Assembly: GCA_963775125.1 (NCBI GenBank)
Contig: CAVZHQ010000007.1
Span: 1,178,001-1,242,000 of the forward strand
Source of the DNA: JAHECQ01 sp963775125
Lineage (GTDB): Bacteria; Actinomycetota; Acidimicrobiia; Acidimicrobiales; SZUA-35
Length of the DNA: 64,000 nt
Direction of reading: 5' to 3'
Positions within the stretch are counted from its first letter, which is position 1. Every line of letters begins with the position of its first letter. The position numbers were made by a program, and so were the translations under genes. Of this stretch, positions 33,869 through 42,642 are shown piece after piece. The notes under the pieces were generated by a model. That model was given only the letters and a program-made list of their open reading frames with translations. It was not told the origin of the DNA and ran no database searches.

Positions 33869-36012
33869 GACGAGGTCTCCCGTTCGAGCGCCCACACGAT
33901 GAACGCCAACACCCGAGCCTCGTCCTTCCAGCCCGCGTACCGGCCGGTTGGGCCGCCGTGCCCTGCGCCCATGTCGGTCCACAGGAGGATGGGGCGGTCC
34001 GTCGAGGTGTGGCGCCGCAGGCGCTGCACCCACTTGGTGGGTTCCCAGAAGCCGACGCGAGGATCGGTGAGCCCGCCGGTGGCGAGGATGGCGGGGTACG
34101 GCCGACGGTCGATGTTCTCATAGGGCGCGTATCCGGTCATGGTCTCGTAGACGTCGGCCGACGCGGCGGGGTTCCCCCACTCCTCCCACTCGGTGACCGT
34201 GAGCGGAAGGCTCGGGTCGAGCATCGTGTTCACGACGTCCACGAACGGCACCTGGGCGACCGCAGCGCCGAAGAGCTCCGGAGCCTGATTCAAGACGGCC
34301 CCCACCAACAGGCCCCCGGCCGACCCGCCACGCAGCGCGAGGAGGCCAGGTTCGGTCCACCCGCCGTCGATCAGGTGACGGGCACACGCGACGGTGTCGG
34401 TGAAGGTGTTGACCTTGTTCGCCAGCTTCCCGTTGAGGTACCACTGCCTCCCCATCTCACCCCCGCCTCGGACGTGGGCGATGGCGAACACGAAGCCGCG
34501 ATCGAGCAGCGACAGCCTGGCCGACGAGAACGTCGGGTCGACCGAACTCTCGTAGGCGCCGTATCCATAGAGCAGGCAGGGACCGGGACCCTCCGGTCGA
34601 TCGGCCCTCCAGACCAGGCTCATCGGGATCTGCGTGCCATCGTCGGCGGTTGCCCACGTGCGCTCCGTCCGATACTGGCCGGGGTCGAAGCCACCCAGCA
34701 CCTCGGTTTGGCGGAGCAGGCGGCGGTCGCCGGTGTCGACGTCGACGATGAACACCGCCGGTGGAGTGACCATCGAGCTGTACCCGTAGCGGTACACGGT
34801 CGCCGAGGACTCGGGGTTGGCGCCGGGCCAGACGGTGTAGACGTCCTCGGGCTGGGCGAGCGTCTGATAGTGCCCGTCAGTCCATCGGCGCGAACTCATA
34901 CGGGTCACGCCCTCGGTCCGCTCGAACAGGATCAGGTGCGAGTCGAGCACGTCGAAGCCGGTCAGCATGACGTCGGGACGGTGAGCAACGAGCTCCACCC
35001 AATGCGGTCGGCCCAGCGCTTCGGGCGTGGTCGTCATGATCCGGAAGTTCTCGGCGTCGGCGTTGGTGAGCACCAGGAAGGTTCCCCGGTGGTGGGCCAC
35101 TGCGTATTCGATTCCGTCCTGGCGGGGCTCGACACAAACCGGCTCGGCGTCCGGCTGGTCGGCGGGTAGGAGCCACACTTCGTCGGTGATCGAGGACGAG
35201 CAGCCGAGGTAGAGGTAGGAATCGTCGCGGTCCCGGCCGATGCCGACGAAGAAACGCTCGTCGTCCTCCTGGAACACCAAGACATCGGACGACGGGTCGG
35301 TTCCCAGTCGATGACGCCACACCTGATAGGGCCGGTTGGCGTCATCGGGCCGTACGTACAGCAACGTCTCGTTGTCGGTTGCCCACGCTGATCCGTACGA
35401 AACGCCGTCGATGTGCACGTCACGATCGAGCCCGGTGTCGAGATCACGGAACCGAAGGGTGAAGCGTTCGTCCCCGGTTCGGTCGTCGGCCCAGGCCAGG
35501 ATCCGGTGATCGGGAGTCACCTCGAAGACCCCGATCTCGAAGTAGCCCTCGTCGTCCTCACTCGTCGGGCCGGCTTCGACGTTCTCGTCGAGAAGGACCT
35601 CTTCGGGTCCCCACCCCAGGGGCGCTTCGTCGGCGTTCGGCTCGGTTCCGCTCGGGGTACCGGTCGAGAGCGCAACCGCAACCGGGTCCGCATCGAGCCC
35701 GACGAAGCGGCGGCAATGAATCCCGTAGGGCGACCCTTCGACGGTCCGGCTGTAGTACGACCAGCCATCCTTCACCACCGGGACCGAAAGGTCGGTCTCC
35801 TTCACCCGCGAGCGGATCTCGTCGAACAACTGTTGCTGCAGAACCTTGGTCGGCTCGAGGATCGCCTCGGTGTGCGCGTTCTCGGCCTCGAGCAGCGCCA
35901 CCACCTCTGGATCTTCCCGGTCGCGAAGCCACTGGTATTCGTCGACGACCGCCGCACCCCAGAGGGCTCGCTCGACGGGGCGCTGATCGGCTACCGGCGG
36001 TTGGGGAAACAT
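33820..36012 (-). CDS. Prolyl oligopeptidase (S9A) family serine peptidase
   Basis: The protein has 730 residues. The N-terminal part (about 70-400) is a beta-propeller; the peptidase domain begins about residue 420. Catalytic Ser in LALRGGSAGGLLVGAVLN near residue 560, Asp near PYPAILATGGLTDPRVGFWE and His in DMGAGHGGPTGRYAGW. It resembles oligopeptidase B, which cleaves after basic residues; specificity cannot be decided here. The C-terminal SSWIESSWIEWS tract is added by the junction repeat. It is divergent from the histidine phosphatase (start codons 77 bp apart). Confidence 0.93.
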   Translation of the reverse strand: MFPQPPVADQRPVERALWGAAVVDEYQWLRDREDPEVVALLEAENAHTEAILEPTKVLQQQLFDEIRSRVKETDLSVPVVKDGWSYYSRTVEGSPYGIHCRRFVGLDADPVAVALSTGTPSGTEPNADEAPLGWGPEEVLLDENVEAGPTSEDDEGYFEIGVFEVTPDHRILAWADDRTGDERFTLRFRDLDTGLDRDVHIDGVSYGSAWATDNETLLYVRPDDANRPYQVWRHRLGTDPSSDVLVFQEDDERFFVGIGRDRDDSYLYLGCSSSITDEVWLLPADQPDAEPVCVEPRQDGIEYAVAHHRGTFLVLTNADAENFRIMTTTPEALGRPHWVELVAHRPDVMLTGFDVLDSHLILFERTEGVTRMSSRRWTDGHYQTLAQPEDVYTVWPGANPESSATVYRYGYSSMVTPPAVFIVDVDTGDRRLLRQTEVLGGFDPGQYRTERTWATADDGTQIPMSLVWRADRPEGPGPCLLYGYGAYESSVDPTFSSARLSLLDRGFVFAIAHVRGGGEMGRQWYLNGKLANKVNTFTDTVACARHLIDGGWTEPGLLALRGGSAGGLLVGAVLNQAPELFGAAVAQVPFVDVVNTMLDPSLPLTVTEWEEWGNPAASADVYETMTGYAPYENIDRRPYPAILATGGLTDPRVGFWEPTKWVQRLRRHTSTDRPILLWTDMGAGHGGPTGRYAGWKDEARVLAFIVWALERETSSWIESSWIEWSWIEWS
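33826..33870 (-). repeat. 15-bp tandem repeat at the oligopeptidase stop / SIMPL start
   Basis: Three copies of (C)CACTCGATCCATGA (33826-33840, 33841-33855, 33856-33870) with a degenerate fourth at 33811-33825. Because 15 is divisible by three, each copy adds five residues in frame to both overlapping proteins: WIE-type residues at the end of the oligopeptidase and VMDRV at the start of SIMPL. The oligopeptidase stop (33820-33822) lies in the degenerate copy. Confidence 0.9.
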
Positions 36013-36089
36013 GCAGTCTGGACGAGCGCGAGGTCGGACATCGGCTCAGCGTACGTCGGGCCCGCCGGGGTTCCGGTACTGTCGCAGCC

Positions 36090-36803
36090 GTGACGCCCGA
36101 ACCCGAGCCAACCCCAAGCCCCAAGACGTATCCCCAAACCTTCTTCGAACCCCCACCGGGGGCATGTCAGATCATTCTCGTCCGCCACGGTCAGTCGGCC
36201 GCGTACGTCGAAGGCCAACCGTTTCCGTTGGCCGATGGACAGGGAGACCCGCCGCTCTCACCGCTCGGGGTCTTCCAGGCGCAGCAGGTTCGGGACCGGC
36301 TCCGTCACGAGCAGCTGTCGGCGCTCTACGTCACCAGTCTTCAACGCACCCATCAGACGGCCGCGCCGCTGGCTGAGGCGCTCGGTCTGGTTCCCCGAGT
36401 CGAGCCCGACCTCCGAGAGATTCATCTGGGCGACGGCGAAGGAGGCCGCTTCCGCCAGATGGCAGCCGAAGGCCACCCGGCCATCGTGGCCATGCGAGCC
36501 GAACGCGAATGGGGCCGGGTTCCCGGCGCCGAGACCAACCAGCAGCTGACCGACCGCACCGTCGCGGCCGTCCGACGCATCGCAGCCAACCACCCCGACG
36601 AGATCGTTGCGGCGTTCGCGCACGGAGGCACGATCGGTGCGCTCATCGCCTTCGCCGCCGGCGTGAACCCCTTCATCTTCAACGGCACCCGCAACGGGGC
36701 CATCGCCCATCTCGTCGTCTCCGACGACGAGTGGGTCATCCGTTCGTTCAACGATGCCGCGCATGTCGGCCCGCTGACCGCCGATGCCGAGCCACCCACC
36801 TGA
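36090..36803 (+). CDS. Histidine phosphatase family protein
   Basis: The protein has 237 residues with a GTG start. The phosphatase signature IILVRHGQSAAYVEG starts near residue 29; the catalytic His is in RHG, and DPPLSPLGVFQAQQV and AFAHGGTIGALI carry the second part of the catalytic pocket. Broad family (phosphoglycerate mutase-like); the substrate is not determined. It lies next to the GGDEF gene and is divergent from the oligopeptidase. Confidence 0.9.
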   Translation: MTPEPEPTPSPKTYPQTFFEPPPGACQIILVRHGQSAAYVEGQPFPLADGQGDPPLSPLGVFQAQQVRDRLRHEQLSALYVTSLQRTHQTAAPLAEALGLVPRVEPDLREIHLGDGEGGRFRQMAAEGHPAIVAMRAEREWGRVPGAETNQQLTDRTVAAVRRIAANHPDEIVAAFAHGGTIGALIAFAAGVNPFIFNGTRNGAIAHLVVSDDEWVIRSFNDAAHVGPLTADAEPPT

Positions 36804-36959
36804 TCCCGAGCGTGTTCCGGCACCTCTGGGTGCATCCCCTTGTTCGTTGTTGATTTCACGTAGGGTAAGGTTCCATGCACAGATGGTGGCGGGTCGGTGT
36901 GTTGACCAGCACGAACAGTCAGGCCGGTGTGGTTCGGGACGGTGGCGGAAAGAAAGGTA

Positions 36960-38420
36960 ATGGCGGAGCGACTATGGCGTAGGAGATGGTCGACCGCGGC
37001 CGCTGCGCTTCTCGGCGCCTGCGGCCTGCTGGTCGTGCTCGACGGTTTGACTCGCCCTGTCGCGCCACCACGCCTGTTGTCGGTGCTCGGGCTGATGCTC
37101 CTGGCCGGATCGGTCGTGAACTGGTTCATTCCCTGGGACCGCATTCGGCCGTCCTACCGGCTCCTGCCTGCGGCCTTGGTGATCGTCACCCTCGGTATTG
37201 CCATCTTCGGCGCCGACATCGACCGCTCCCCCGGCGCCCCCGTCGGCCTGGCGACCTTCGCCGCGCTGGTCATGACCTACGTCGGTTTCGTCTCGAACCC
37301 GGGCATGTCGCTGGCCCTCAGCCCGGTCGTGCTCCTGGCCCTGCTGGTTGCGTACTGGCGAGAACCCGAACGCCTCGGCCTCGCCTTGCCGCTGGTGGCC
37401 GTCCCGGCGTCGGCCCTGTTGGCCGAACTCGTCAGCCTGCTGCACGATCGGACCGACGAGGCCAGCCAGCTCAACCGACGCCGGGCCGAGCGATTCGCCC
37501 GCCTGGAACACGTCCTACGCCGATTCAGCCGACCGAGCAGCATCGAGGCCGCCGCCCGTCAGGTCGCCGGTGCCGCCCGTGAGATCTTCGAGGTCGATCG
37601 CACGACCGTCGTGCTCCGCGACCGGGACGACCGCCTCATTCCCGTCACCGATGGACCCCCTTCACCCCACGATCCCACCAGCGACGTGGCGCGCCTGGTG
37701 GCCGAGGCCATTCAGGGCGACCAACCCACCTTCGTGCCCACCCGCGAAGGCGCCACCATGCTCGTGCTCCCCCTTCCAGCCAAGGATGCCCCGGCGGGTG
37801 CAGTGCTGGCCTACCCGATTGCGCCCGACGATCCGGTCTACACGCTCGATTTGGCCCGCCTGTTCGGCGTTCAGATCGGCATCGCCATCGAGCACCTCTA
37901 CCTCATCCACGAACTCACCGAGGCATCCCGGGTCGACGAACTGACGGGCATCGGCAACCGGCGGCACGCCGACGCCTTACTGGCGTCGTTGGTGCCGGGA
38001 GACGCCCTCGTCCTCATCGACCTCGACGGCTTCAAAGCCATCAACGACACCTTCGGTCACCCGGCGGGCGACCAACTCCTCCAGACGCTCAGCGCCCATC
38101 TCCGAGCCTGCCTCCGGGACTCCGACACCTCGGCCCGGCTCGGAGGCGATGAGTTCCTCATCGTCGCCCGCCGAGCCCATGCCGATCCGCTCGCCGTCGC
38201 TCGCCGCATCCTCGACGGCTGGGATTACCAGCGTCACCGATCCGCCGGGCCGACCCCAACCCTGAGCGCCGGCGTTGCCCTCCACGAGGCGGGCCGGACC
38301 AGTGCCGACACCTTCGACCGGGCCGATCAGGCACTCTATGAGGCCAAGCGCCGGGGCAAGAACCAGGCGCAGCTGTGGGACCAGGCGATCGGGCGCCGGG
38401 CTAGCGGGCAGCGGCGCTGA
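36960..38420 (+). CDS. GGDEF diguanylate cyclase with membrane and GAF-like regions
   Basis: The protein has 486 residues. The N-terminal 155 residues hold several membrane helices (ALLGACGLLVVLDGL and others), followed by a coiled linker and a GAF-like region (ARQVAGAAREIFEVDRTTVVLRD) near residues 195-310. The GGDEF domain has the active-site core ARLGGDEFLIVA. The preceding RDSD is the I-site R-x-x-D, five residues before GGDEF, so product inhibition is expected. It makes c-di-GMP. ATG preceded by AGAAAGG. No EAL domain. Confidence 0.93.
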   Translation: MAERLWRRRWSTAAAALLGACGLLVVLDGLTRPVAPPRLLSVLGLMLLAGSVVNWFIPWDRIRPSYRLLPAALVIVTLGIAIFGADIDRSPGAPVGLATFAALVMTYVGFVSNPGMSLALSPVVLLALLVAYWREPERLGLALPLVAVPASALLAELVSLLHDRTDEASQLNRRRAERFARLEHVLRRFSRPSSIEAAARQVAGAAREIFEVDRTTVVLRDRDDRLIPVTDGPPSPHDPTSDVARLVAEAIQGDQPTFVPTREGATMLVLPLPAKDAPAGAVLAYPIAPDDPVYTLDLARLFGVQIGIAIEHLYLIHELTEASRVDELTGIGNRRHADALLASLVPGDALVLIDLDGFKAINDTFGHPAGDQLLQTLSAHLRACLRDSDTSARLGGDEFLIVARRAHADPLAVARRILDGWDYQRHRSAGPTPTLSAGVALHEAGRTSADTFDRADQALYEAKRRGKNQAQLWDQAIGRRASGQRR

Positions 38421-38859
38421 CCGAGCCCTCAGCGAGGTCGGGATAGAGCTGGACGATGGCGGCGTCGATCTCGGTCTTCACGCCGGCCATCGGAAGGATG
38501 TTGAGCACACCCTGACCCTTGCGAAGCAAATCGATCAGCTCGTCACCGCTCCGCACGACGACCGAGCGACTTCCGTTGATGACGAGGTTGGCGGTGCTGA
38601 CATCCTCGCCCAATCGATCACGAAGGAATTCGAACGCCTCCCGCACCGACTCGAGCCGGATGCCGGCATCGAGCAGGGTCTTGATGACCTTGAGCTCGAG
38701 GAGATCCTGATAGGAGTACCGGCGGCGACTGCCCGAGCCTGAAGCGTCGGTGACCGAGGGTCGGACCAGATCGGTGCGCGCCCAGTAGTCGAGTTGCCGG
38801 TAGGTGATCCCGACGATCTCCGCCGTGCGCTTACCCGAGAAGCTGTCTTCGATGCTCAC
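38401..38859 (-). CDS. MerR-family regulator (Rv1830-like)
   Basis: The protein has 152 residues if started at GTG 38859, which has an AGGA nearby; ATG 38931 upstream is an alternative that adds a poorly conserved 24-residue leader. The MerR helix-turn-helix reads AEIVGITYRQLDYWARTDLVRPS, followed by GSGSRRRYSYQDLLELKVIKTLLDAGI. The C-terminal part (residues 80-150) is an unmatched sensor domain. In mycobacteria a second MerR gene follows the FtsR, BFN and FHA genes, as here, apart from an inserted kinase gene. Confidence 0.85.
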   Translation of the reverse strand: MSIEDSFSGKRTAEIVGITYRQLDYWARTDLVRPSVTDASGSGSRRRYSYQDLLELKVIKTLLDAGIRLESVREAFEFLRDRLGEDVSTANLVINGSRSVVVRSGDELIDLLRKGQGVLNILPMAGVKTEIDAAIVQLYPDLAEGSVSAAAR

Positions 38860-39050
38860 GATGTCCTGTTCGTCTGGTCGGTTGACTGGTGGGCGGCTGG
38901 TGTGGGTACCGGGTGGCCTGCTTACCCTCATGAAATTACAGGGGTGCAACCACCGAGAGTAACCATACGGCGACCGATCGAGTTCGTCAATCAACCCTTG
39001 CAACCCCTTCTCGACCCCGGTGGCCGACGCTCTCCTTGGCAGACTGAGGT

Positions 39051-40065
39051 ATGACCACGCAGCACTCGTCCGGCCAACCCGATCAAGAGGCGAAACGAGC
39101 CGGCGAACTCGTCGAGCGACTTCCCGGGTGGAAGGCGCTCCGCGTGACCGACGCCAGCGGTGCAAGAGGCGTCTTCAGCACGGTTTGGCGGGTGCAGGTC
39201 GAGGCACCGTCGGGACCCTCGTCGGTCGTGGTCAAACTGCCCGTGGACGGTCCGAACGGCGACGCGGCCCGCGGCATCCGGGGCCTATCAACGAGAGGCG
39301 TGGGCCTACGAGGTTCTGCTTCGACCAGGCACACGGCCGAAGGCTCCGTTCTGTCACCTCGTCGATCACTCCGACCCGCGGGGCCCTTCGTTCGTGCTCG
39401 AGGACCTCGGAGCGTTCCGAATGCCCGACCAGAACGAAGGGCTGGACCCTGCGGATGCCTGCCGGTTGATGGTGGCGCTGGGCCAACTTCACGACCGGTT
39501 CGCTGCTACGGACCTCGACGACCTGCCCGTTCGCCGTGCCGCCCCGAGCGTCTTCGGTGCCGACGGGCTTCGCCCCGGCCTCGAGGCACTCGCACGCCGG
39601 GGGAATCAGGAACTCGTTCCGACGTTCTCACGCCTGGTCGAGTTTCGCGACCCCTTGGTCGAGGCCTTCACCAACGCCGGGTCGCCGACGCTGTGTCACG
39701 GCGACCCGAGAGCCGACAACCTCGCGGTCGCTCCTGACGAGCAGGTCGTCTTGTTCGACTGGCAGCAGATGGCCGTGCAGCTCGGTGAGGCCGATGTAGC
39801 TTGGGCGTGCGGCACGAGCCTCACCGTCGAAGCTCGCCGACGGCACGAGGCTGCGATCGTCGAGACCTACGCAACCGGGCGCAATCTCGACCCCGCCACG
39901 ACGTTCGAACGCTACCGACTCGGTTATGTACTGCCCGGGCTCGCTGTCCTCTTCCTCGCCCAACGCACCTCGCCCGATGCCGTCACCTCGCGGATGATCT
40001 CCAACAGCATCGAGCGAATCGGAACGGCCATCACCGACCTGGACGTCCCCGCCGTGATCGGCTGA
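39051..40065 (+). CDS. APH-like phosphotransferase, frameshifted
   Basis: The gene opens LVERLPGWKALRVTDASGARG and then runs SSVVVKLPVDGPNG. The frame is lost near 39280-39290, where one extra G in a GGGG run gives a premature path; without it the protein continues as AYQREAWAYEVLLRPG. The kinase signature is CHGDPRADNLAVAPDEQVVLFDWQQM (catalytic loop and Mg-binding Asp). About 338 residues in total. It is inserted between the BFN gene and the MerR gene of the gcvH block, facing the other way. Substrate unknown. Confidence 0.85.
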
Positions 40066-40080
40066 GCCAGATCGGGCCCG

Positions 40081-40578
40081 TCAAGACTTGAAATCGTCGG
40101 GGTTCGCCTGGTCGAGGAATTTGCGAAGCTCTTCGACCATCGCCTCCTCCTCGACCTCGTCCTCGACGGGCTCCTCTTCGATGCCGGCCTCTTCGATGAG
40201 TGCCTCTTCGGCAAAGATCGGCGCCTGGGCCCGAACCGCGATTGCGACGGCGTCGGATGGCCGAGCCGAGAACACCTTGGTCTCACCGGCAGCGTCGGTC
40301 ACCGAGAGCTCGGCGTAGAACGTACCTTGGCGGAGTTCGGTGACCACGACCTGGGCCACGGTGCAGCCGAGGCCGCTGATGATGGTGGTGAGAAGATCGT
40401 GGGTCATCGGCCGAGCGGTCGGCGTGCCCGACAACGCCAGATCGATGGCGTGGGCCTCGGGCCCGCCAATGTAGATCGGGACGGTTCTGCGCTGACCGGT
40501 GGTCTCCCGAAGCAACAGGATCGGTGCGTTGGTGGGCATCTGGACCCGAACCCCGACCAGCTCCATTTCGACTGTCAT
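40081..40578 (-). CDS. Bifunctional nuclease (BFN/DUF151) domain protein
   Basis: The protein has 165 residues. MELVGVRVQMPTNAPILLLRETTGQRRTVPIYIG is the BFN family opening, followed by HAIDLALSGTPTARPMTHDLLTTIISGLG and FSARPSDAVAIAVRAQAPIFA. The C-terminal 45 residues are acidic (EEEPVEDEVEEEAM). Plant BFN proteins show RNase and DNase activity; in actinobacteria it is conserved next to ftsR and its role is not known. It starts 75 bp after the FtsR stop. Confidence 0.9.
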   Translation of the reverse strand: MTVEMELVGVRVQMPTNAPILLLRETTGQRRTVPIYIGGPEAHAIDLALSGTPTARPMTHDLLTTIISGLGCTVAQVVVTELRQGTFYAELSVTDAAGETKVFSARPSDAVAIAVRAQAPIFAEEALIEEAGIEEEPVEDEVEEEAMVEELRKFLDQANPDDFKS

Positions 40579-40653
40579 GGCTCCACGCTAGTGGGCTGAC
40601 TCCGACGACGCGCAGTCGCTCGCGATCGAGGCAGAGGACGGGGCCCTGAGCGT

Positions 40654-41724
40654 TCAGAACAACCGGTCGGGGAACTGTTCGGAGATCACCGAGTCGACCA
40701 GCGCGGCATGCAATGCGCTCGACGCCGCCGTCAGGGCGTCGAGCTGGGCGAAGACCTCACGCCGCGCCCCGGGATCGCGCCGGCGAAGCCCCGGCTCGAT
40801 GACCTGAGCGATGAGCCCGACCTCGCGTTCGGCGGCCAGGCGGTAGGTCCGGAGGTGCCGCGGGTCGAGCCCGCTGGCACCGAAGGCGGCGGCGAGCTTG
40901 GCAATCGTGACCGCCCGAGGGTCGAACAGGAGCGAACCACCAACCTTCTGACCTTCGATGAGCCGGAATCGCTCGAGCTCGTGCAGAAACGCCTGATCGC
41001 ATCCGCTCAACGACGCCAGTTCCTCACGGGTGATGGGGTCCGACGGAAGATCCGACGCAGTCAACGGTGCGGGTTCGGACACGGGTTGCTCCGGCTCTCT
41101 TGGTTCAGGTTCCGCCTGGTTGACGTCCGCCTGTTCGACCTGGATGCCCGATTCGACGGCGATGGCATGCTCCGACGCGAAGGCCGGTTCAGGACGCATC
41201 CCTCGGACGGGCTGATCGATGAGCGCAGCAGCGACATCGGAGGCCAGCTCATCCCAGAGCGCGGCCACATCACGGGTACGCACTGCCTGCAGTTCGGCCG
41301 CCCCGTCCGTCAGATCGACCAACGGCGTGGTCAGGAAGGCCTCGAGCGCAGTCGGCTCGACCACACTCTGCTCGACCACACTCTGCTCGACCACACTCTG
41401 CTCGACCACGCTCGGCTCGACCGCATCGGACGTCAACTCGTCGAGTGGCTCGCCGGAGAACAGCCGATCTCGGATCACCTTGAGGGGCAAGTAGTTGTCG
41501 CGTTGCTGGGTGAGGATCCAGCGGATCCGGTCGAAGTCGGTCTCGTAGAACCGTCGGTACCCCGATGGAGTGCGCTCCGGGTTGATCAGACCTTGGCTCT
41601 CGAGGAAGCGGATCTTCGAGATCGTGACCTCGGGGAAATCTTCCTGAAGGAGCGCCAGCACTTCGCCGATCGACCAGTGTTCGTCGGGGCCGACGCCGTT
41701 GTGCGCCGGATCATGCCGGCTCAT
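40654..41724 (-). CDS. ftsR: MerR-family regulator FtsR
   Basis: The protein has 356 residues. The N-terminal domain SIGEVLALLQEDFPEVTIS plus KIRFLESQGLINPERTPSGY matches FtsR/Rv1828, an activator that regulates ftsZ in corynebacteria. The middle (about residues 100-230) is low-complexity and acidic and includes the tandem VVEQS repeat, so this protein is longer than usual. The C-terminal domain has LSGCDQAFLHELERFRL and FDPRAVTIAKLAAAFGASGLDPRHLRTYR. Its ATG overlaps the FHA stop by four bases. Confidence 0.9.
   Translation of the reverse strand: MSRHDPAHNGVGPDEHWSIGEVLALLQEDFPEVTISKIRFLESQGLINPERTPSGYRRFYETDFDRIRWILTQQRDNYLPLKVIRDRLFSGEPLDELTSDAVEPSVVEQSVVEQSVVEQSVVEPTALEAFLTTPLVDLTDGAAELQAVRTRDVAALWDELASDVAAALIDQPVRGMRPEPAFASEHAIAVESGIQVEQADVNQAEPEPREPEQPVSEPAPLTASDLPSDPITREELASLSGCDQAFLHELERFRLIEGQKVGGSLLFDPRAVTIAKLAAAFGASGLDPRHLRTYRLAAEREVGLIAQVIEPGLRRRDPGARREVFAQLDALTAASSALHAALVDSVISEQFPDRLF
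41356..41430 (-). repeat. 15-bp tandem repeat inside ftsR
   Basis: Copies of CTCGACCACACTCTG start at 41356, 41371 and 41386, with degenerate copies at 41401 and 41416 (plus-strand reading). They encode VVEQS repeats in the disordered linker of FtsR. Period is 15 bp, the same as in the repeats at the tatC/helY and oligopeptidase/SIMPL junctions. Confidence 0.9.
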
Positions 41725-42197
41725 GCGTCATCTCCGAGGGCCAGGAAGACCAGCTTGAACTTCCCGATCTGCACCTCGTCGCCGTCAGCCAGCACGGCGC
41801 GCTCGACCAGGACCTGATTCACATAGGTTCCGTTGAGACTGCCGGCATCGGACACCTCGAACGAGCCATCGACCCGGGTGACCTCCGCGTGGCGGCGCGA
41901 GACCGTGATGTCATCGAGAAAGATGTCGGAGTCGGGATGACGGCCGATGGACGTCTTGTCGGAGTCGAGCGCAATACGGCTGCCTCGCTTGGGACCCTGA
42001 CGCACGACCAGCATGGCGACCGGCGTCTCCCCCGTCGCGTCGGACACCGTGGGTGTGTCGAGCGTTGGATCCGACGCCGCGTCGTGCGTTGCGGTGCTGT
42101 GCTCGCCGATGTGGCGGACGAGTTGGCGTCCGCACGACATGCAGAAGTTCGCTCCCAGCGGATTCTCGTACCCACAGTTGCCGCAACGCGAGTCCAA
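41721..42197 (-). CDS. FHA-domain protein with N-terminal zinc ribbon (GarA-like)
   Basis: The protein has 158 residues. The N-terminal 23 residues hold two C-x-x-C pairs (CGNCGYENPLGANFCMSCG), a zinc ribbon. The FHA domain covers about residues 70-150: SIGRHPDSDIFLDDITVSRRHAEV and SLNGTYVN, with the Arg and Ser that bind phosphothreonine. GarA of mycobacteria (Rv1827) has an N-terminal phosphorylated tail instead of a zinc ribbon. It is downstream of gcvH and upstream of ftsR, as Rv1826-Rv1828. Confidence 0.9.
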   Translation of the reverse strand: MDSRCGNCGYENPLGANFCMSCGRQLVRHIGEHSTATHDAASDPTLDTPTVSDATGETPVAMLVVRQGPKRGSRIALDSDKTSIGRHPDSDIFLDDITVSRRHAEVTRVDGSFEVSDAGSLNGTYVNQVLVERAVLADGDEVQIGKFKLVFLALGDDA

Positions 42198-42200
42198 CGG

Positions 42201-42584
42201 TCAGCCTTCGGTCAGTTCCCGGTAGGCCGCCGCGCTGATGAGGTGGTCGAGCGACGCGCCCTCGGCCAGCTCGATGACGGAGATCCAGCCGTCCCCGTAG
42301 GGATCCTCGTTGACCCGTTCCGGCGCGTCGACGAGTTCGGTGTTGACCTCGACGACCGTGCCGTCGACGGGGGCGTAGACGTCGGAGACCGACTTGGTCG
42401 ACTCGACTTCGGACATCGGCCCGCCGTGTGTCACCGCGACGCCGACCTCGGGAAGTTCGACGTAGACGACGTCGCCGAGCGCGTCCTGTGCGTAGTCGGT
42501 AATTCCGACACGGACTCGTCCGTCCGGTTCGAGCCTGACCCATTCGTGATCGGCTGAGTAACGAAGATCCTCAGGCGTGTTCAT
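42201..42584 (-). CDS. gcvH: Glycine cleavage system H protein
   Basis: The protein has 127 residues. The lipoyl-Lys lies in VESTKSVSDVYAPVDG and the barrel strand is GITDYAQDALGDVVYVELPEVG. It carries the aminomethyl group between the P, T and L proteins of glycine cleavage. No gcvP or gcvT lies in the window. ATG chosen at 42584; the upstream open region is out of family. It starts the block gcvH-FHA-ftsR-BFN seen in mycobacteria. Confidence 0.95.
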   Translation of the reverse strand: MNTPEDLRYSADHEWVRLEPDGRVRVGITDYAQDALGDVVYVELPEVGVAVTHGGPMSEVESTKSVSDVYAPVDGTVVEVNTELVDAPERVNEDPYGDGWISVIELAEGASLDHLISAAAYRELTEG

Positions 42585-42642
42585 CTGCAAGACGGTATCT
42601 GACGAGCGACGGCGTTTGCCGGATTCTCCCCATCGTGGTCGG

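Noticed and set aside
33173..34033. N-terminal extension of SIMPL gene to 34033
   Set aside because: The extra residues are a shadow of the oligopeptidase gene; similarity begins after the repeat.
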